NCBI RefSeq assembly: GCF_049532895.1
Contig: NZ_CP064031.1
Location: forward strand, 4,712,001-4,776,000
Length of the DNA stretch: 64,000 nucleotides
From: Dyella_B acidisoli
Lineage (GTDB): Bacteria > Pseudomonadota > Gammaproteobacteria > Xanthomonadales > Rhodanobacteraceae
Reading direction: 5' to 3'
The position numbers and the translations under genes are program-made. How positions within the stretch are numbered: the first letter of the stretch is position 1; each line of letters starts with the position of its first letter. The notes beneath the pieces are model-generated. The model did not search any database and was not told the DNA's origin. It saw only the letters and a list, made by a program, of their open reading frames with translations. This document shows, in pieces, positions 1-8,151 of the stretch.

Positions 1-3000
1 GCGCAGGCCGGCGAGGACGACAAGATTCCTGGCGAGTGGCTCGACGCCCTGCCCGCGCACGTCTATCTGGATGTGGACGGCGAAAGCCTTGCCTTCCGCG
101 GCGGCGAGTGGCGTGCGCGCCAACCGGTAGAGAAGCAGATTCCGGTCTATGTCGGGCTGTGGCAGATCGCCTATGAAGCGGGACTGGAATCGCTGCTCGG
201 ACTGGCCTCGCCGACCGAACGCGTTACATGGTTGTGCAAGCGCCTGATGATCGACGCCTCGGCGGAATGGATCGGACATGGCCGCAACATCAACGAGGCT
301 TTCGCCCGCGAAATCCACGAAGGCGATTGCTGGAATCGCACCGATCGCCACCTCAAGATCATTCCGGAGTGGCTGATTCCCCCGCCGCCTTCGGATCTCT
401 ACAAGCAATGGCAGGCGCAGCAGCAGCTCAGCGAAACCGCTGTTGCACAGGCGCTTCGTCGCATCGAAGTACACGGCGCGCCGCGCATGCAAGTGATCGT
501 GATCGATCACGACAACGACGTGGATGCCATGCATATCACCCAGACCAGTCTGGAAGCGCAGCAGTATCCGCACTATCGGGTTAGCGTACTCAGCAACAAC
601 GGCAATCCTATGGAGCGGCTCAACGACGAGATCGCCGCCAGCGACGCAGACTGGGTGCAACTACTGTATGCGGGCGATCTGCTGCACCCGGCCGCCTTGT
701 TGTTACTGGCCGAGCGAGTGGTGTCGCATCCTTATGTGCGCGCCATCTATGTCGATGAAGACACGCAAGCGAAAAACGGTGCGTTTGAGCAGCCGATTTT
801 CAAACCGGACTTCAATCTGGACATGCTGCGCAGCTATCCCTACGTAGGCCGTGCACTCGCCTTTGCGCGACAGCGCTGCATGGAACTAGGCGGTCTGCAG
901 GTACGCTATGACGACATGGCTCCAAGCGACCTGCTGTTCCGCCTGATCGAGACCGACGGCCTGCAAGCCATCGGCCATATCGGCGAAGTGATGTATCGCG
1001 CCGCGCAGCCGTACAGCCATTGGTTGGGGACCGAAACCGTGAAGGCGCATAGCGCAGATATCGTGTCGGACCATCTGACACGTATTCGCGTACCGCATCG
1101 CATGGAGCCCGGCGCGCTGCCTGGCTTCAATCGCGTGGTGTATCAGCATGCGCGCCAGCCGCTGGTGTCGATCATCGTGCCGACCAAGAATCAGCTGCCA
1201 CTGCTCAATGGCCTGATCGATAGTCTGCTGTCCAAGACCAGCTACCTCAACTACGAGCTGTTGATCATCGACAACAACACCGATGAACCGGCAGCGTGTG
1301 TCTATCTCGACGGCATCGAGCGCTTGAACAGCCAACAGTTGCGCGTGTTGCGCTATCCGCATCCGTTCAATTACTCGGCCATCAACAATTTCGCCGCCGC
1401 CCACGCGCGCGGCGAATACCTGATCCTGCTCAACAACGATACCGCCGTGCTGCACGCGGACTGGATTGAAGCGCTGCTCAATCATGCGCAGCGTCCGGAA
1501 GTGGGCATTGTCGGCGCCAAGCTGCATTACCCAGATGGCCGCATTCAGCACGGTGGCGTGGTGTTGGGGTTGCGCGGTCCTGCCGATCACCCATTCATCG
1601 GCCAGCCGATGGAGTCGGACGGCTATATGCATCGCCTGCGCGTGGATCAGAACTACACCGCCGTCACCGCGGCATGCCTGATGATCCGCAAATCGGTCTA
1701 CGACGAAGTCGGTGGCTTCGACGAGCAGGATTTCAAGGTGTCCTACAACGATGTCGACCTGTGCCTGAAAGTGCAGCAGGCCGGCTATCTCACCGTGTGG
1801 ACACCTTACGCACGCCTGATGCACGTCGGCAACGTCAGCCAAAACAAAGTCGACAGGACGGCACAGGAAGCAAAGCAGAAACGCTTCGAAGGCGAACAGG
1901 GAGCGATGTACCGCAAGTGGCTGAAGCTGCTTGCGCGCGATCCGGCGTACAGCACGAATCTCAGCATCGACGGCACAGGTTTCGAACTCGATCCGCTGCG
2001 CAGCAAGTCCTGGCAACCTTTCGCCAGCCCGCTGCTGCCACGCATGTTCTGCGTGGCCGCCGATGAACACGGTTGCGGCCACTACCGTATCCGCCAGCCG
2101 TTCGCATCCATGCAGCGCGGAGGGATGATCGAAGGCGTGATTGCAGGCGTGCACCTGACACCCGTGGCGATGGAGCGCTTCCAGCCCACATCGCTGGTGC
2201 TGCAGCGACAGATCAACGAACACCAGCTCAAGTTGCTGGAAAGTTATCGCGACTATTCCAAAGCCTTCAAAGTGTTCGAGCTGGACGACCTGATCCAGCA
2301 GATTCCTGTGAAGAGCATGTTCCACGGCATCATGCCCAAGGATGTGGTGAAGTCCTTGCGCCGCGCCTTGTCTACCGTGGACCGCTTCGTGGTCTCCACC
2401 AATGCGTTGGCTGAAGAATTCAAGGGCTTCCACTCCGATATTCGTGTCGTGCTGAATCAACTGCCGGTGGATTGGTGGAGTGATCTGCCGTCGCAACGGC
2501 GCGTAAGCCGCAAGCCACGCGTCGGCTGGGGCGGCGGTTCATCGCATCGCGGCGACCTGGAACTAATCGCCGACGTGGTACGCGATCTTGCCAACGAAGT
2601 GGAGTGGGTTTTCTTCGGCATGTGCCCCGACAAGCTGCGTCCTTACGTGCACGAATTCCACACCGGCGTACCGATCGAAGAGTACCCGCGCAAACTCTCT
2701 TCATTGAATCTGGATCTTGCGCTGGCGCCACTCGAAGAGAACGCGTTCAACGAGTGCAAGAGCAACCTGCGCCTGCTCGAATACGGCGCCTGCGGCTTCC
2801 CGGTGATCTGCACCGATATCGTTCCCTACCAAACCGATTTGCCGGTGACGCGCGTGAAGAACCGTTACAAGGAATGGGTCAGTGCAATCCGCATGCATCT
2901 GGATGATCTGGATGCAGCGGCGAAGACGGGCGATGCGCTGCGCGATGCGGTGCTGAAGAATTGGATGCTGGAGGGCGAGAAACTGGTGGCTTGGCGCGAT

Positions 3001-3018
3001 GCCTGGTTGCCGAATTGA
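1..3018 (+). CDS. Multidomain glycosyltransferase, 5'-truncated by the window edge
   Basis: The frame is open from base 1, so the true start lies outside the window; the GTG at 73 is only the first start-like codon inside it. About 1005 residues are visible. Three sugar-transferase modules can be read in order: a GT2-like segment (about residues 160-300, with an acidic VDEDTQ patch), a clear GT2 domain (about 385-620, SIIVPTKN, LIIDNNT, LLNNDTAVLHADW, GGFDE) and a C-terminal GT-B-like part (about 680-1000, GCGHYRIRQP and LLEYGACGFPVIC). There are no membrane segments, so it is probably cytoplasmic. A methyltransferase gene and flgL lie 7 kb away, which suggests glycosylation of flagellin or of a surface glycan; that is inference. 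The catalytic class is well supported, the acceptor is unknown. Confidence 0.85.
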   Translation, partial: AQAGEDDKIPGEWLDALPAHVYLDVDGESLAFRGGEWRARQPVEKQIPVYVGLWQIAYEAGLESLLGLASPTERVTWLCKRLMIDASAEWIGHGRNINEAFAREIHEGDCWNRTDRHLKIIPEWLIPPPPSDLYKQWQAQQQLSETAVAQALRRIEVHGAPRMQVIVIDHDNDVDAMHITQTSLEAQQYPHYRVSVLSNNGNPMERLNDEIAASDADWVQLLYAGDLLHPAALLLLAERVVSHPYVRAIYVDEDTQAKNGAFEQPIFKPDFNLDMLRSYPYVGRALAFARQRCMELGGLQVRYDDMAPSDLLFRLIETDGLQAIGHIGEVMYRAAQPYSHWLGTETVKAHSADIVSDHLTRIRVPHRMEPGALPGFNRVVYQHARQPLVSIIVPTKNQLPLLNGLIDSLLSKTSYLNYELLIIDNNTDEPAACVYLDGIERLNSQQLRVLRYPHPFNYSAINNFAAAHARGEYLILLNNDTAVLHADWIEALLNHAQRPEVGIVGAKLHYPDGRIQHGGVVLGLRGPADHPFIGQPMESDGYMHRLRVDQNYTAVTAACLMIRKSVYDEVGGFDEQDFKVSYNDVDLCLKVQQAGYLTVWTPYARLMHVGNVSQNKVDRTAQEAKQKRFEGEQGAMYRKWLKLLARDPAYSTNLSIDGTGFELDPLRSKSWQPFASPLLPRMFCVAADEHGCGHYRIRQPFASMQRGGMIEGVIAGVHLTPVAMERFQPTSLVLQRQINEHQLKLLESYRDYSKAFKVFELDDLIQQIPVKSMFHGIMPKDVVKSLRRALSTVDRFVVSTNALAEEFKGFHSDIRVVLNQLPVDWWSDLPSQRRVSRKPRVGWGGGSSHRGDLELIADVVRDLANEVEWVFFGMCPDKLRPYVHEFHTGVPIEEYPRKLSSLNLDLALAPLEENAFNECKSNLRLLEYGACGFPVICTDIVPYQTDLPVTRVKNRYKEWVSAIRMHLDDLDAAAKTGDALRDAVLKNWMLEGEKLVAWRDAWLPN

Positions 3019-3040
3019 CCGAAGTACCGATGCGCACCTT

Positions 3041-3170
3041 CGTGGGCTAGGATGCCAATCCCATCTATCAACCATTCCTATATGAGCATGCCAGACGATT
3101 ACGGGAGAAGCGACGATCTTCTGTTTGCTGCTGAACTACGGTGTTGCTGAGATTGCCATCCAGCCTATGA
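3041..3170. repeat. Decayed REP-like inverted pair
   Basis: GCTAGGATGCCAATCCCAT near the left side and TGAGATTGCCATCCAGCCTA near the right side are diverged versions of the REP pair at 7020-7084, with a longer loop. It fills most of the gap between the glycosyltransferase and the next gene. No gene is seen in it. Confidence 0.55.
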
Positions 3171-3233
3171 GCTGCGCTTTGCAATAGGCTCCGCGCGCGC
3201 GATCATGTTGCCCCACCCTTTCGTAGCACACCC

Positions 3234-3773
3234 ATGACCCCATCCGACGACGATTTCGATGCCGAGCACTCCTTCGACGAAGATGAGCATGGCGACGACT
3301 CAGTAGAGGCGAGTGTCTGGCAGCTACTGTTGTTGATCAATCCAGGCGACGAGGAAACGGCATTGCAGCAGTTCGCGGCTTACCGCGATGCAGTAGGTCA
3401 TGCCGATGAGGATGAGATCGAGCCCATTCAGATGATCAGCCAGGTGATCGACTGGCGCTCGGGTTTCCGTGTCGACGCTGATGACACGCGGACCTTGGTG
3501 CAGGCGATCGATGAACTGACCTCGCGCTGGAATCTGTCGGTGGAATGGGATGGCGACCCTGACGATGACGACTTCCATGCCGATGTCGATGCGCCGTCAC
3601 TGTTCGCTACGGCCTACGACAGCCTGACTCCATACGGTTACACCTTGTGGGCCTGGGAAACTGACGACGGCAGCTACGCCGGCTGGATGACGCTGACCCG
3701 TGACAACGAGCCGCTGCGTGAACTGGCTACGTCGTTGGGCATCACTATGCGTTTGGGCAGCGAAGTCACCTGA
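3234..3773 (+). CDS. Small acidic protein of unknown function
   Basis: This encodes 179 residues with a strongly acidic N-terminus (residues 1-25 mostly D and E), a WQLLLLINPGDEE segment and a C-terminal half with FATAYDSLTPYGYTLWAWETDDG. No signal peptide or membrane segment is visible, so it is probably cytoplasmic. The overall look resembles small DUF6630-type proteins as I remember them; this was not checked. No strong ribosome-binding site precedes the ATG. Its last 380 bases (from 3394) occur again at 5207-5586 after an IS element, as part of a tandem duplication. The gene shown here is the intact copy. Confidence 0.6.
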   Translation: MTPSDDDFDAEHSFDEDEHGDDSVEASVWQLLLLINPGDEETALQQFAAYRDAVGHADEDEIEPIQMISQVIDWRSGFRVDADDTRTLVQAIDELTSRWNLSVEWDGDPDDDDFHADVDAPSLFATAYDSLTPYGYTLWAWETDDGSYAGWMTLTRDNEPLRELATSLGITMRLGSEVT

Positions 3774-3824
3774 GTTCGTCTGCACCCAAAGCAGTGTTGG
3801 CACGACACGCACTTTCGTAATTAC

Positions 3825-3917
3825 ATGGACTCGCCCCCGCGCTAAATAAGGCCTCATGGGCCAGCGGTGGAGAGTAAAACTATCCACCGTTCTGTAACGA
3901 GCGAGGGCGAGTCCATG
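3825..3917 (+). promoter_or_regulatory. Left-end inverted repeat that can hide the transposase start
   Basis: ATGGACTCGCCC at 3825-3836 is exactly complementary to GGGCGAGTCCAT at 3905-3916, which contains the Shine-Dalgarno-like GAGGGCGAG region and the first two bases of the ATG at 3915. Between them is a second hairpin (GGTGGA-G-AGT / ACT-A-TCCACC, about 3863-3893). A transcript entering from outside would fold so that ribosome site and start codon are paired; one starting inside the left repeat would not. The regulatory role is inferred by analogy with other insertion sequences. Confidence 0.55.
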
Positions 3918-4967
3918 AAACAGCGTACTCCCAATGAAGCGGCTGAGTTGGCCATCGATCTGGCCAAGCATGTGTTCGAAGTTGTGGCGGCCGATCGGTT
4001 CGGACAAGAGTGCTGGCACCGGCGCATTGGTTCGCGCAAAGCCTTTGAAAGCTTCCTTGATCGACTGAATGCGCCGATGTGCGTGGGCATGGAAACCGGC
4101 CCAGGTGCCCAAGCGTGGGCCCGTCGTTTGCTGGCGCGTGGCATCCGCGTGAAGGTTCTGCCGGCCAACAGCGTGAAGGCACACGGCCATCGCATGAAGA
4201 ACGACCTCAATGATGCGCGCGCCATCTTGCGTGCTATGCACGATGGCGACATTCACGCGGTGCCGGTCAAGACGGTGGAGCAGTTGGCCCTGCAAGCGCA
4301 GCACCGGGCACGTGCAGGCTGGGTGAGCCGACGCACGCGGGTGTGCAACCAGTTGCGCAGCGTGCTACTGGAGCAAGGTTGGGCGGCCGGACGCGGAGCC
4401 ACCGCACTGAACGCGCTGGCCGATCAGGTCTTGCGTGGAGCGTGCCCCGTACCGGATGCCGTGAGAGGGCTGGTCGAGGAGTGGGTGAGCGAATGGCACA
4501 GCCTGAGCGCACGTATCGACAAGGTCGCCGAATGCCTGAAGGCACGGGTTCGCAGTGATGCAACGGCTCGGCGTTTGTGCACGATTCCGGGTATCGGCCC
4601 GATCACCGCCACCGCGATCGTTGGCAAAGGGCTCGATCCGGCCCGCTTCAAGAACAGTCGCTACTGCGCTGCCTATTTGGGTGTGGTGCCCGAGCAGCAC
4701 AGCACCGGTGGACGCACCCACCTGGGCAAGATGAGTCGACGTGGTGATGCGTATTTACGTAGCTTGTTCATGGAAGGGGCTCATTCGTTGGTGCAACACC
4801 TGCGTAAGGACGCCACCGATGCCCTCTCATGCCGCATCCGACACTGGCAAGAACGCCATGGTGCAAAAGGCGCGGCGGTGCGCGTGGCCAACCACAACGT
4901 GCGCGTGGTGTGGGCCATGCTGACCCAAGAGGGTGACTATCACACGGAGGCGGCTATGTCGTGTTGA
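3915..4967 (+). CDS. IS110-family DEDD transposase, copy 1
   Basis: The 350-residue recombinase has an N-terminal RuvC-like DEDD domain with candidate catalytic residues D15 (AIDLAKH), E60 (CVGMETG), D97 and D100 (KNDLNDARAI). Its C-terminal Tnp_20 domain carries GIGPITATAIVGKG and the serine-bearing PEQHSTGGRT segment (S263). The ATG at 3915 is chosen because GAGGGCGAG lies just before it and the family N-terminus starts there; 16 more upstream codons are open but lie in the left-end hairpin. Family knowledge: these enzymes move the element through a circular intermediate and are guided by an RNA made from the element's non-coding region. All catalytic residues are present, so the gene looks functional. 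Confidence 0.93.
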   Translation: MKQRTPNEAAELAIDLAKHVFEVVAADRFGQECWHRRIGSRKAFESFLDRLNAPMCVGMETGPGAQAWARRLLARGIRVKVLPANSVKAHGHRMKNDLNDARAILRAMHDGDIHAVPVKTVEQLALQAQHRARAGWVSRRTRVCNQLRSVLLEQGWAAGRGATALNALADQVLRGACPVPDAVRGLVEEWVSEWHSLSARIDKVAECLKARVRSDATARRLCTIPGIGPITATAIVGKGLDPARFKNSRYCAAYLGVVPEQHSTGGRTHLGKMSRRGDAYLRSLFMEGAHSLVQHLRKDATDALSCRIRHWQERHGAKGAAVRVANHNVRVVWAMLTQEGDYHTEAAMSC

Positions 4968-5189
4968 CGCTTTTCCCCGAGCGAATCGCTCAACCGCTGC
5001 TGGATATCTTCGAACCCAGGTCAGACCGTCGCGCAGACAAGCCTACCAGCCTACCGGCCCTTGAGGTCTTCACGTAATCGGCCTAGCGCGAGCTCACACG
5101 ATGATGGCCCGTGGCACACCTTGCCACCTTGGTGAGGCCTCATACATAGATGCAGCCGGCATTCGGGGATGAAAAAAGCGGTTGACGAA
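4968..5189 (+). ncRNA. Candidate seekRNA/bridge-type guide RNA region of the IS, copy 1
   Basis: This is the non-coding stretch between the transposase stop and the right inverted repeat. In the IS1111 group the guide RNA is made from this side. It holds CCAGCCTA at 5046-5053, the exact complement of TAGGCTGG, the REP sequence that abuts the element's right end at 7020. It also holds CATACATAG at 5141-5149, identical to the right tip plus the first target bases (5201-5209). These matches fit target- and donor-reading segments, but the RNA ends and fold are not determined here. Confidence 0.5.
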
Positions 5190-5206
5190 GGGGGCGAGTC
5201 CATACA

Positions 5207-5586
5207 TAGGTCATGCCGATGAGGATGAGATCGAGCCCATTCAGATGATCAGCCAGGTGATCGACTGGCGCTCGGGTTTCCGTGTCGACGCTGATGACAC
5301 GCGGACCTTGGTGCAGGCGATCGATGAACTGACCTCGCGCTGGAATCTGTCGGTGGAATGGGATGGCGACCCTGACGATGACGACTTCCATGCCGATGTC
5401 GATGCGCCGTCACTGTTCGCTACGGCCTACGACAGCCTGACTCCATACGGTTACACCTTGTGGGCCTGGGAAACTGACGACGGCAGCTACGCCGGCTGGA
5501 TGACGCTGACCCGTGACAACGAGCCGCTGCGTGAACTGGCTACGTCGTTGGGCATCACTATGCGTTTGGGCAGCGAAGTCACCTGA
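5207..5586 (+). pseudogene. 5'-truncated copy of the small acidic-protein gene
   Basis: It repeats codons 54-179 of the gene at 3234-3773, starting at TAGGTCATGCC immediately after the right end of the first IS copy. The native start and the acidic N-terminus are missing. The frame stays open back into the IS end to a TTG at 5182, so a fused product is conceivable but there is no sign it is made. It arose through the tandem duplication. Confidence 0.85.
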
Positions 5587-5637
5587 GTTCGTCTGCACCC
5601 AAAGCAGTGTTGGCACGACACGCACTTTCGTAATTAC

Positions 5638-5730
5638 ATGGACTCGCCCCCGCGCTAAATAAGGCCTCATGGGCCAGCGGTGGAGAGTAAAACTATCCAC
5701 CGTTCTGTAACGAGCGAGGGCGAGTCCATG
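5638..5730 (+). promoter_or_regulatory. Left-end hairpin over the transposase start, copy 2
   Basis: Same arrangement as at 3825-3917: the left repeat at 5638-5649 pairs with 5718-5729, covering the ribosome site and the ATG at 5728. Confidence 0.5.
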
Positions 5731-6780
5731 AAACAGCGTACTCCCAATGAAGCGGCTGAGTTGGCCATCGATCTGGCCAAGCATGTGTTCGAAGTTGTGG
5801 CGGCCGATCGGTTCGGACAAGAGTGCTGGCACCGGCGCATTGGTTCGCGCAAAGCCTTTGAAAGCTTCCTTGATCGACTGAATGCGCCGATGTGCGTGGG
5901 CATGGAAACCGGCCCAGGTGCCCAAGCGTGGGCCCGTCGTTTGCTGGCGCGTGGCATCCGCGTGAAGGTTCTGCCGGCCAACAGCGTGAAGGCACACGGC
6001 CATCGCATGAAGAACGACCTCAATGATGCGCGCGCCATCTTGCGTGCTATGCACGATGGCGACATTCACGCGGTGCCGGTCAAGACGGTGGAGCAGTTGG
6101 CCCTGCAAGCGCAGCACCGGGCACGTGCAGGCTGGGTGAGCCGACGCACGCGGGTGTGCAACCAGTTGCGCAGCGTGCTACTGGAGCAAGGTTGGGCGGC
6201 CGGACGCGGAGCCACCGCACTGAACGCGCTGGCCGATCAGGTCTTGCGTGGAGCGTGCCCCGTACCGGATGCCGTGAGAGGGCTGGTCGAGGAGTGGGTG
6301 AGCGAATGGCACAGCCTGAGCGCACGTATCGACAAGGTCGCCGAATGCCTGAAGGCACGGGTTCGCAGTGATGCAACGGCTCGGCGTTTGTGCACGATTC
6401 CGGGTATCGGCCCGATCACCGCCACCGCGATCGTTGGCAAAGGGCTCGATCCGGCCCGCTTCAAGAACAGTCGCTACTGCGCTGCCTATTTGGGTGTGGT
6501 GCCCGAGCAGCACAGCACCGGTGGACGCACCCACCTGGGCAAGATGAGTCGACGTGGTGATGCGTATTTACGTAGCTTGTTCATGGAAGGGGCTCATTCG
6601 TTGGTGCAACACCTGCGTAAGGACGCCACCGATGCCCTCTCATGCCGCATCCGACACTGGCAAGAACGCCATGGTGCAAAAGGCGCGGCGGTGCGCGTGG
6701 CCAACCACAACGTGCGCGTGGTGTGGGCCATGCTGACCCAAGAGGGTGACTATCACACGGAGGCGGCTATGTCGTGTTGA
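5728..6780 (+). CDS. IS110-family DEDD transposase, copy 2
   Basis: Its 350 residues are identical to the product at 3915-4967, with the same D15, E60, D97, D100 and S263. Complete identity of the two genes points to a very recent duplication. With two intact copies side by side, homologous recombination could remove or multiply the unit. Confidence 0.93.
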   Translation: MKQRTPNEAAELAIDLAKHVFEVVAADRFGQECWHRRIGSRKAFESFLDRLNAPMCVGMETGPGAQAWARRLLARGIRVKVLPANSVKAHGHRMKNDLNDARAILRAMHDGDIHAVPVKTVEQLALQAQHRARAGWVSRRTRVCNQLRSVLLEQGWAAGRGATALNALADQVLRGACPVPDAVRGLVEEWVSEWHSLSARIDKVAECLKARVRSDATARRLCTIPGIGPITATAIVGKGLDPARFKNSRYCAAYLGVVPEQHSTGGRTHLGKMSRRGDAYLRSLFMEGAHSLVQHLRKDATDALSCRIRHWQERHGAKGAAVRVANHNVRVVWAMLTQEGDYHTEAAMSC

Positions 6781-7002
6781 CGCTTTTCCCCGAGCGAATC
6801 GCTCAACCGCTGCTGGATATCTTCGAACCCAGGTCAGACCGTCGCGCAGACAAGCCTACCAGCCTACCGGCCCTTGAGGTCTTCACGTAATCGGCCTAGC
6901 GCGAGCTCACACGATGATGGCCCGTGGCACACCTTGCCACCTTGGTGAGGCCTCATACATAGATGCAGCCGGCATTCGGGGATGAAAAAAGCGGTTGACG
7001 AA
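6781..7002 (+). ncRNA. Candidate guide RNA region of the IS, copy 2
   Basis: Same sequence as 4968-5189, with CCAGCCTA at 6859-6866 facing the neighbouring REP start TAGGCTGG at 7020-7027. In this copy the candidate guide and the matching target lie about 150 bp apart. Confidence 0.5.
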
Positions 7003-7019
7003 GGGGGCGAGTCCATACA

Positions 7020-7084
7020 TAGGCTGGGATGCCAATCCCAGCTATCAACTTGGTGTGTTGCTGGGATTGGCATCCCAGCCTACA
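7020..7084. repeat. REP-like inverted pair, intact
   Basis: TAGGCTGGGATGCCAATCCC at the left and its inverted counterpart ending GGCATCCCAGCCTA at the right enclose a short loop. Each half is itself a small palindrome. Related copies lie at 3041-3170 (decayed), 27031-27105, about 30305 and 40617-40688, so this is a dispersed family. The IS right end sits exactly at its first base. Confidence 0.85.
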
Positions 7085-7098
7085 GTTGCGGGCCGCAG

Positions 7099-7129
7099 CC
7101 CACATAGTTGACTGAGTCAACTATGTGGG
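7099..7129. promoter_or_regulatory. 31-bp perfect palindromic operator of the MarR-type gene
   Basis: CCCACATAGTTGACT, a single G, then AGTCAACTATGTGGG: 15-bp arms without a mismatch. The core TTGACTGAGTCAA has the size and symmetry of MarR-family operators. It lies 36 bp before the chosen start of the next gene, so autoregulation is likely. The longer reading frame that starts inside it (TTG at 7108) is therefore rejected as the start. Confidence 0.8.
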
Positions 7130-7164
7130 CGTATCGTTCCGGCATCCGGTTGCGAGGTATGCCA

Positions 7165-8100
7165 ATGCCCATCTCCGAATCGCTCGCACAGCAAGCCGAG
7201 GCCGTGCGCAACTTCAATCGCTTCTACACACGCCAGATCGGCGTGCTCGATGAAGGCCTTCTCGCCAGCTCTTTCAGCCTCACCCAGGCGCGCGTGCTAT
7301 TCGAACTTGGCACGCGCAAAACCGTTACGGCAAGCGAGATCGGCGAATTGCTGGGGCTTGATGCCGGTTATCTCAGTCGCATCGTGCAGAACTTCATAGC
7401 GCAGGGACTCATAACGCGGCAGCCCTCGCGGGAAGACGGCCGGCAATGGATGCTTTCGCTCACCAGCGAAGGCCGTAGGGCATTCCGCAACCTGGACCGT
7501 GCTTCGCACAAGCTCACCGCATCCCATCTCTCCCGCTTGTCGGAACCGGGCCGGCATCGTTTGCTCACGTCGATGCAGGAAGTGCAGCGATTACTGTCGC
7601 CGGCCAATGGCCATGGCAAGGTCACCATTCGCACGCATCGCATCGGCGATATCGGCTGGGCAATCGAACGCCACGGGCAGCTCTATGCCGATGAGTTCGG
7701 GTGGAATGCGGAATTCGAAGCCCTCGTAGCAGGACTGTTCGCGCAATTTGCCACCCATCACGATCCCGCCACGGAACGCATGTGGATAGCCGCAGTGGAT
7801 GGCGAGCGCGTCGGCTGCGTCTTCGTGGCGCGCAATGCGGACGATCCGACAGCGGCGCAGCTTCGTTGCCTGCTCGTTGATCCAAAGGCGCGTGGCCTTG
7901 GCATCGGCAAGCGATTAGTCGATGAATGCATCGGCTTTGCAAAAAATGCCGGCTACACGCGGGTGCTGCTGTGGACCAACGATATTCTCGCTTCCGCCCG
8001 CCGCATCTACGAAGCAGCGGGCTTTTCGCTGGTATCGGAAGAAGCGCATCACAGCTTCGGGCATGACCTGATGGGGCAGGTCTGGGCAAGGGCGTTGTGA
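7165..8100 (+). CDS. MarR-family regulator fused to a GNAT acetyltransferase
   Basis: The 311-residue protein has an N-terminal winged-helix MarR domain (about 1-145: FSLTQARVLFELG, LGLDAGYLSRIVQNFIAQGLI, REDGRQWMLSLTSEG) and a C-terminal GNAT domain (about 150-311) with the acetyl-CoA-binding motif A RGLGIGKRL at residues 243-251. Proteins of this layout are known; the domain can act on small molecules or proteins, and the substrate here cannot be told. The ATG at 7165 is preferred because GAGG lies 7 bases before it; ATG 7159 is possible. The palindrome at 7099-7129 implies self-repression. The gene stands alone between the IS block and hipBA. Confidence 0.88.
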   Translation: MPISESLAQQAEAVRNFNRFYTRQIGVLDEGLLASSFSLTQARVLFELGTRKTVTASEIGELLGLDAGYLSRIVQNFIAQGLITRQPSREDGRQWMLSLTSEGRRAFRNLDRASHKLTASHLSRLSEPGRHRLLTSMQEVQRLLSPANGHGKVTIRTHRIGDIGWAIERHGQLYADEFGWNAEFEALVAGLFAQFATHHDPATERMWIAAVDGERVGCVFVARNADDPTAAQLRCLLVDPKARGLGIGKRLVDECIGFAKNAGYTRVLLWTNDILASARRIYEAAGFSLVSEEAHHSFGHDLMGQVWARAL

Positions 8101-8151
8101 TGTCGTGGCGGCCGGCGCGATAGCGCGCCTGCTAAGTAGCCGGGACGGATA

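Larger units (their letters stand above)
3825..5203 (+). mobile_element. IS110-family (IS1111-like) insertion sequence, copy 1
   Basis: A DEDD transposase gene is bounded by a perfect 14-bp inverted repeat, ATGGACTCGCCCCC at 3825-3838 and its complement at 5190-5203. The repeats are probably subterminal, with a few more bases belonging to the element on each side; the right tip seems to end at ACA before TAGG (5204-5206). Subterminal inverted repeats plus a longer non-coding stretch after the transposase (about 220 bp, against about 90 bp before it) are typical of the IS1111 group. No target duplication is evident, as usual for this family. Copy 2 shows that the right end originally abutted a REP element. 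Confidence 0.85.
3394..5206. repeat. Tandem duplication unit, copy 1 (1813 bp)
   Basis: It contains the 3' 380 bases of the acidic-protein gene plus a complete IS110-family element. The same 1813-bp unit follows directly at 5207-7019, apparently without differences: the proteins predicted from both copies are identical in every frame I compared. Both units are followed by TAGG (5207-5210 and 7020-7023), and TAGG also opens the first unit at 3394. Confidence 0.95.
5638..7016 (+). mobile_element. IS110-family (IS1111-like) insertion sequence, copy 2
   Basis: It appears identical to copy 1, with inverted repeats at 5638-5651 and 7003-7016. Its right end joins the REP TAGGCTGGGATGCC at 7020, presumably the original target, since IS110-type elements are well known to insert at REP sequences. 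A TTGACG hexamer facing outward near the right end (5182-5187 and 6995-7000) could serve as a -35 box for a circle-junction or outward promoter. Confidence 0.85.
5207..7019. repeat. Tandem duplication unit, copy 2 (1813 bp)
   Basis: This is the second copy of the unit at 3394-5206: truncated acidic-protein gene plus a complete IS. It ends exactly where the REP TAGGCTGGG begins (7020). Confidence 0.95.

Noticed and set aside
886..2496. Long minus-strand frame opposite the glycosyltransferase
   Set aside because: The plus strand carries clear glycosyltransferase motifs; the minus frame is rich in His, Gln and Arg and is a codon-bias shadow.
7108..7164. Earlier TTG start for the MarR-GNAT gene
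   Set aside because: It lies inside the perfect operator palindrome and gives an N-terminus unlike the family.
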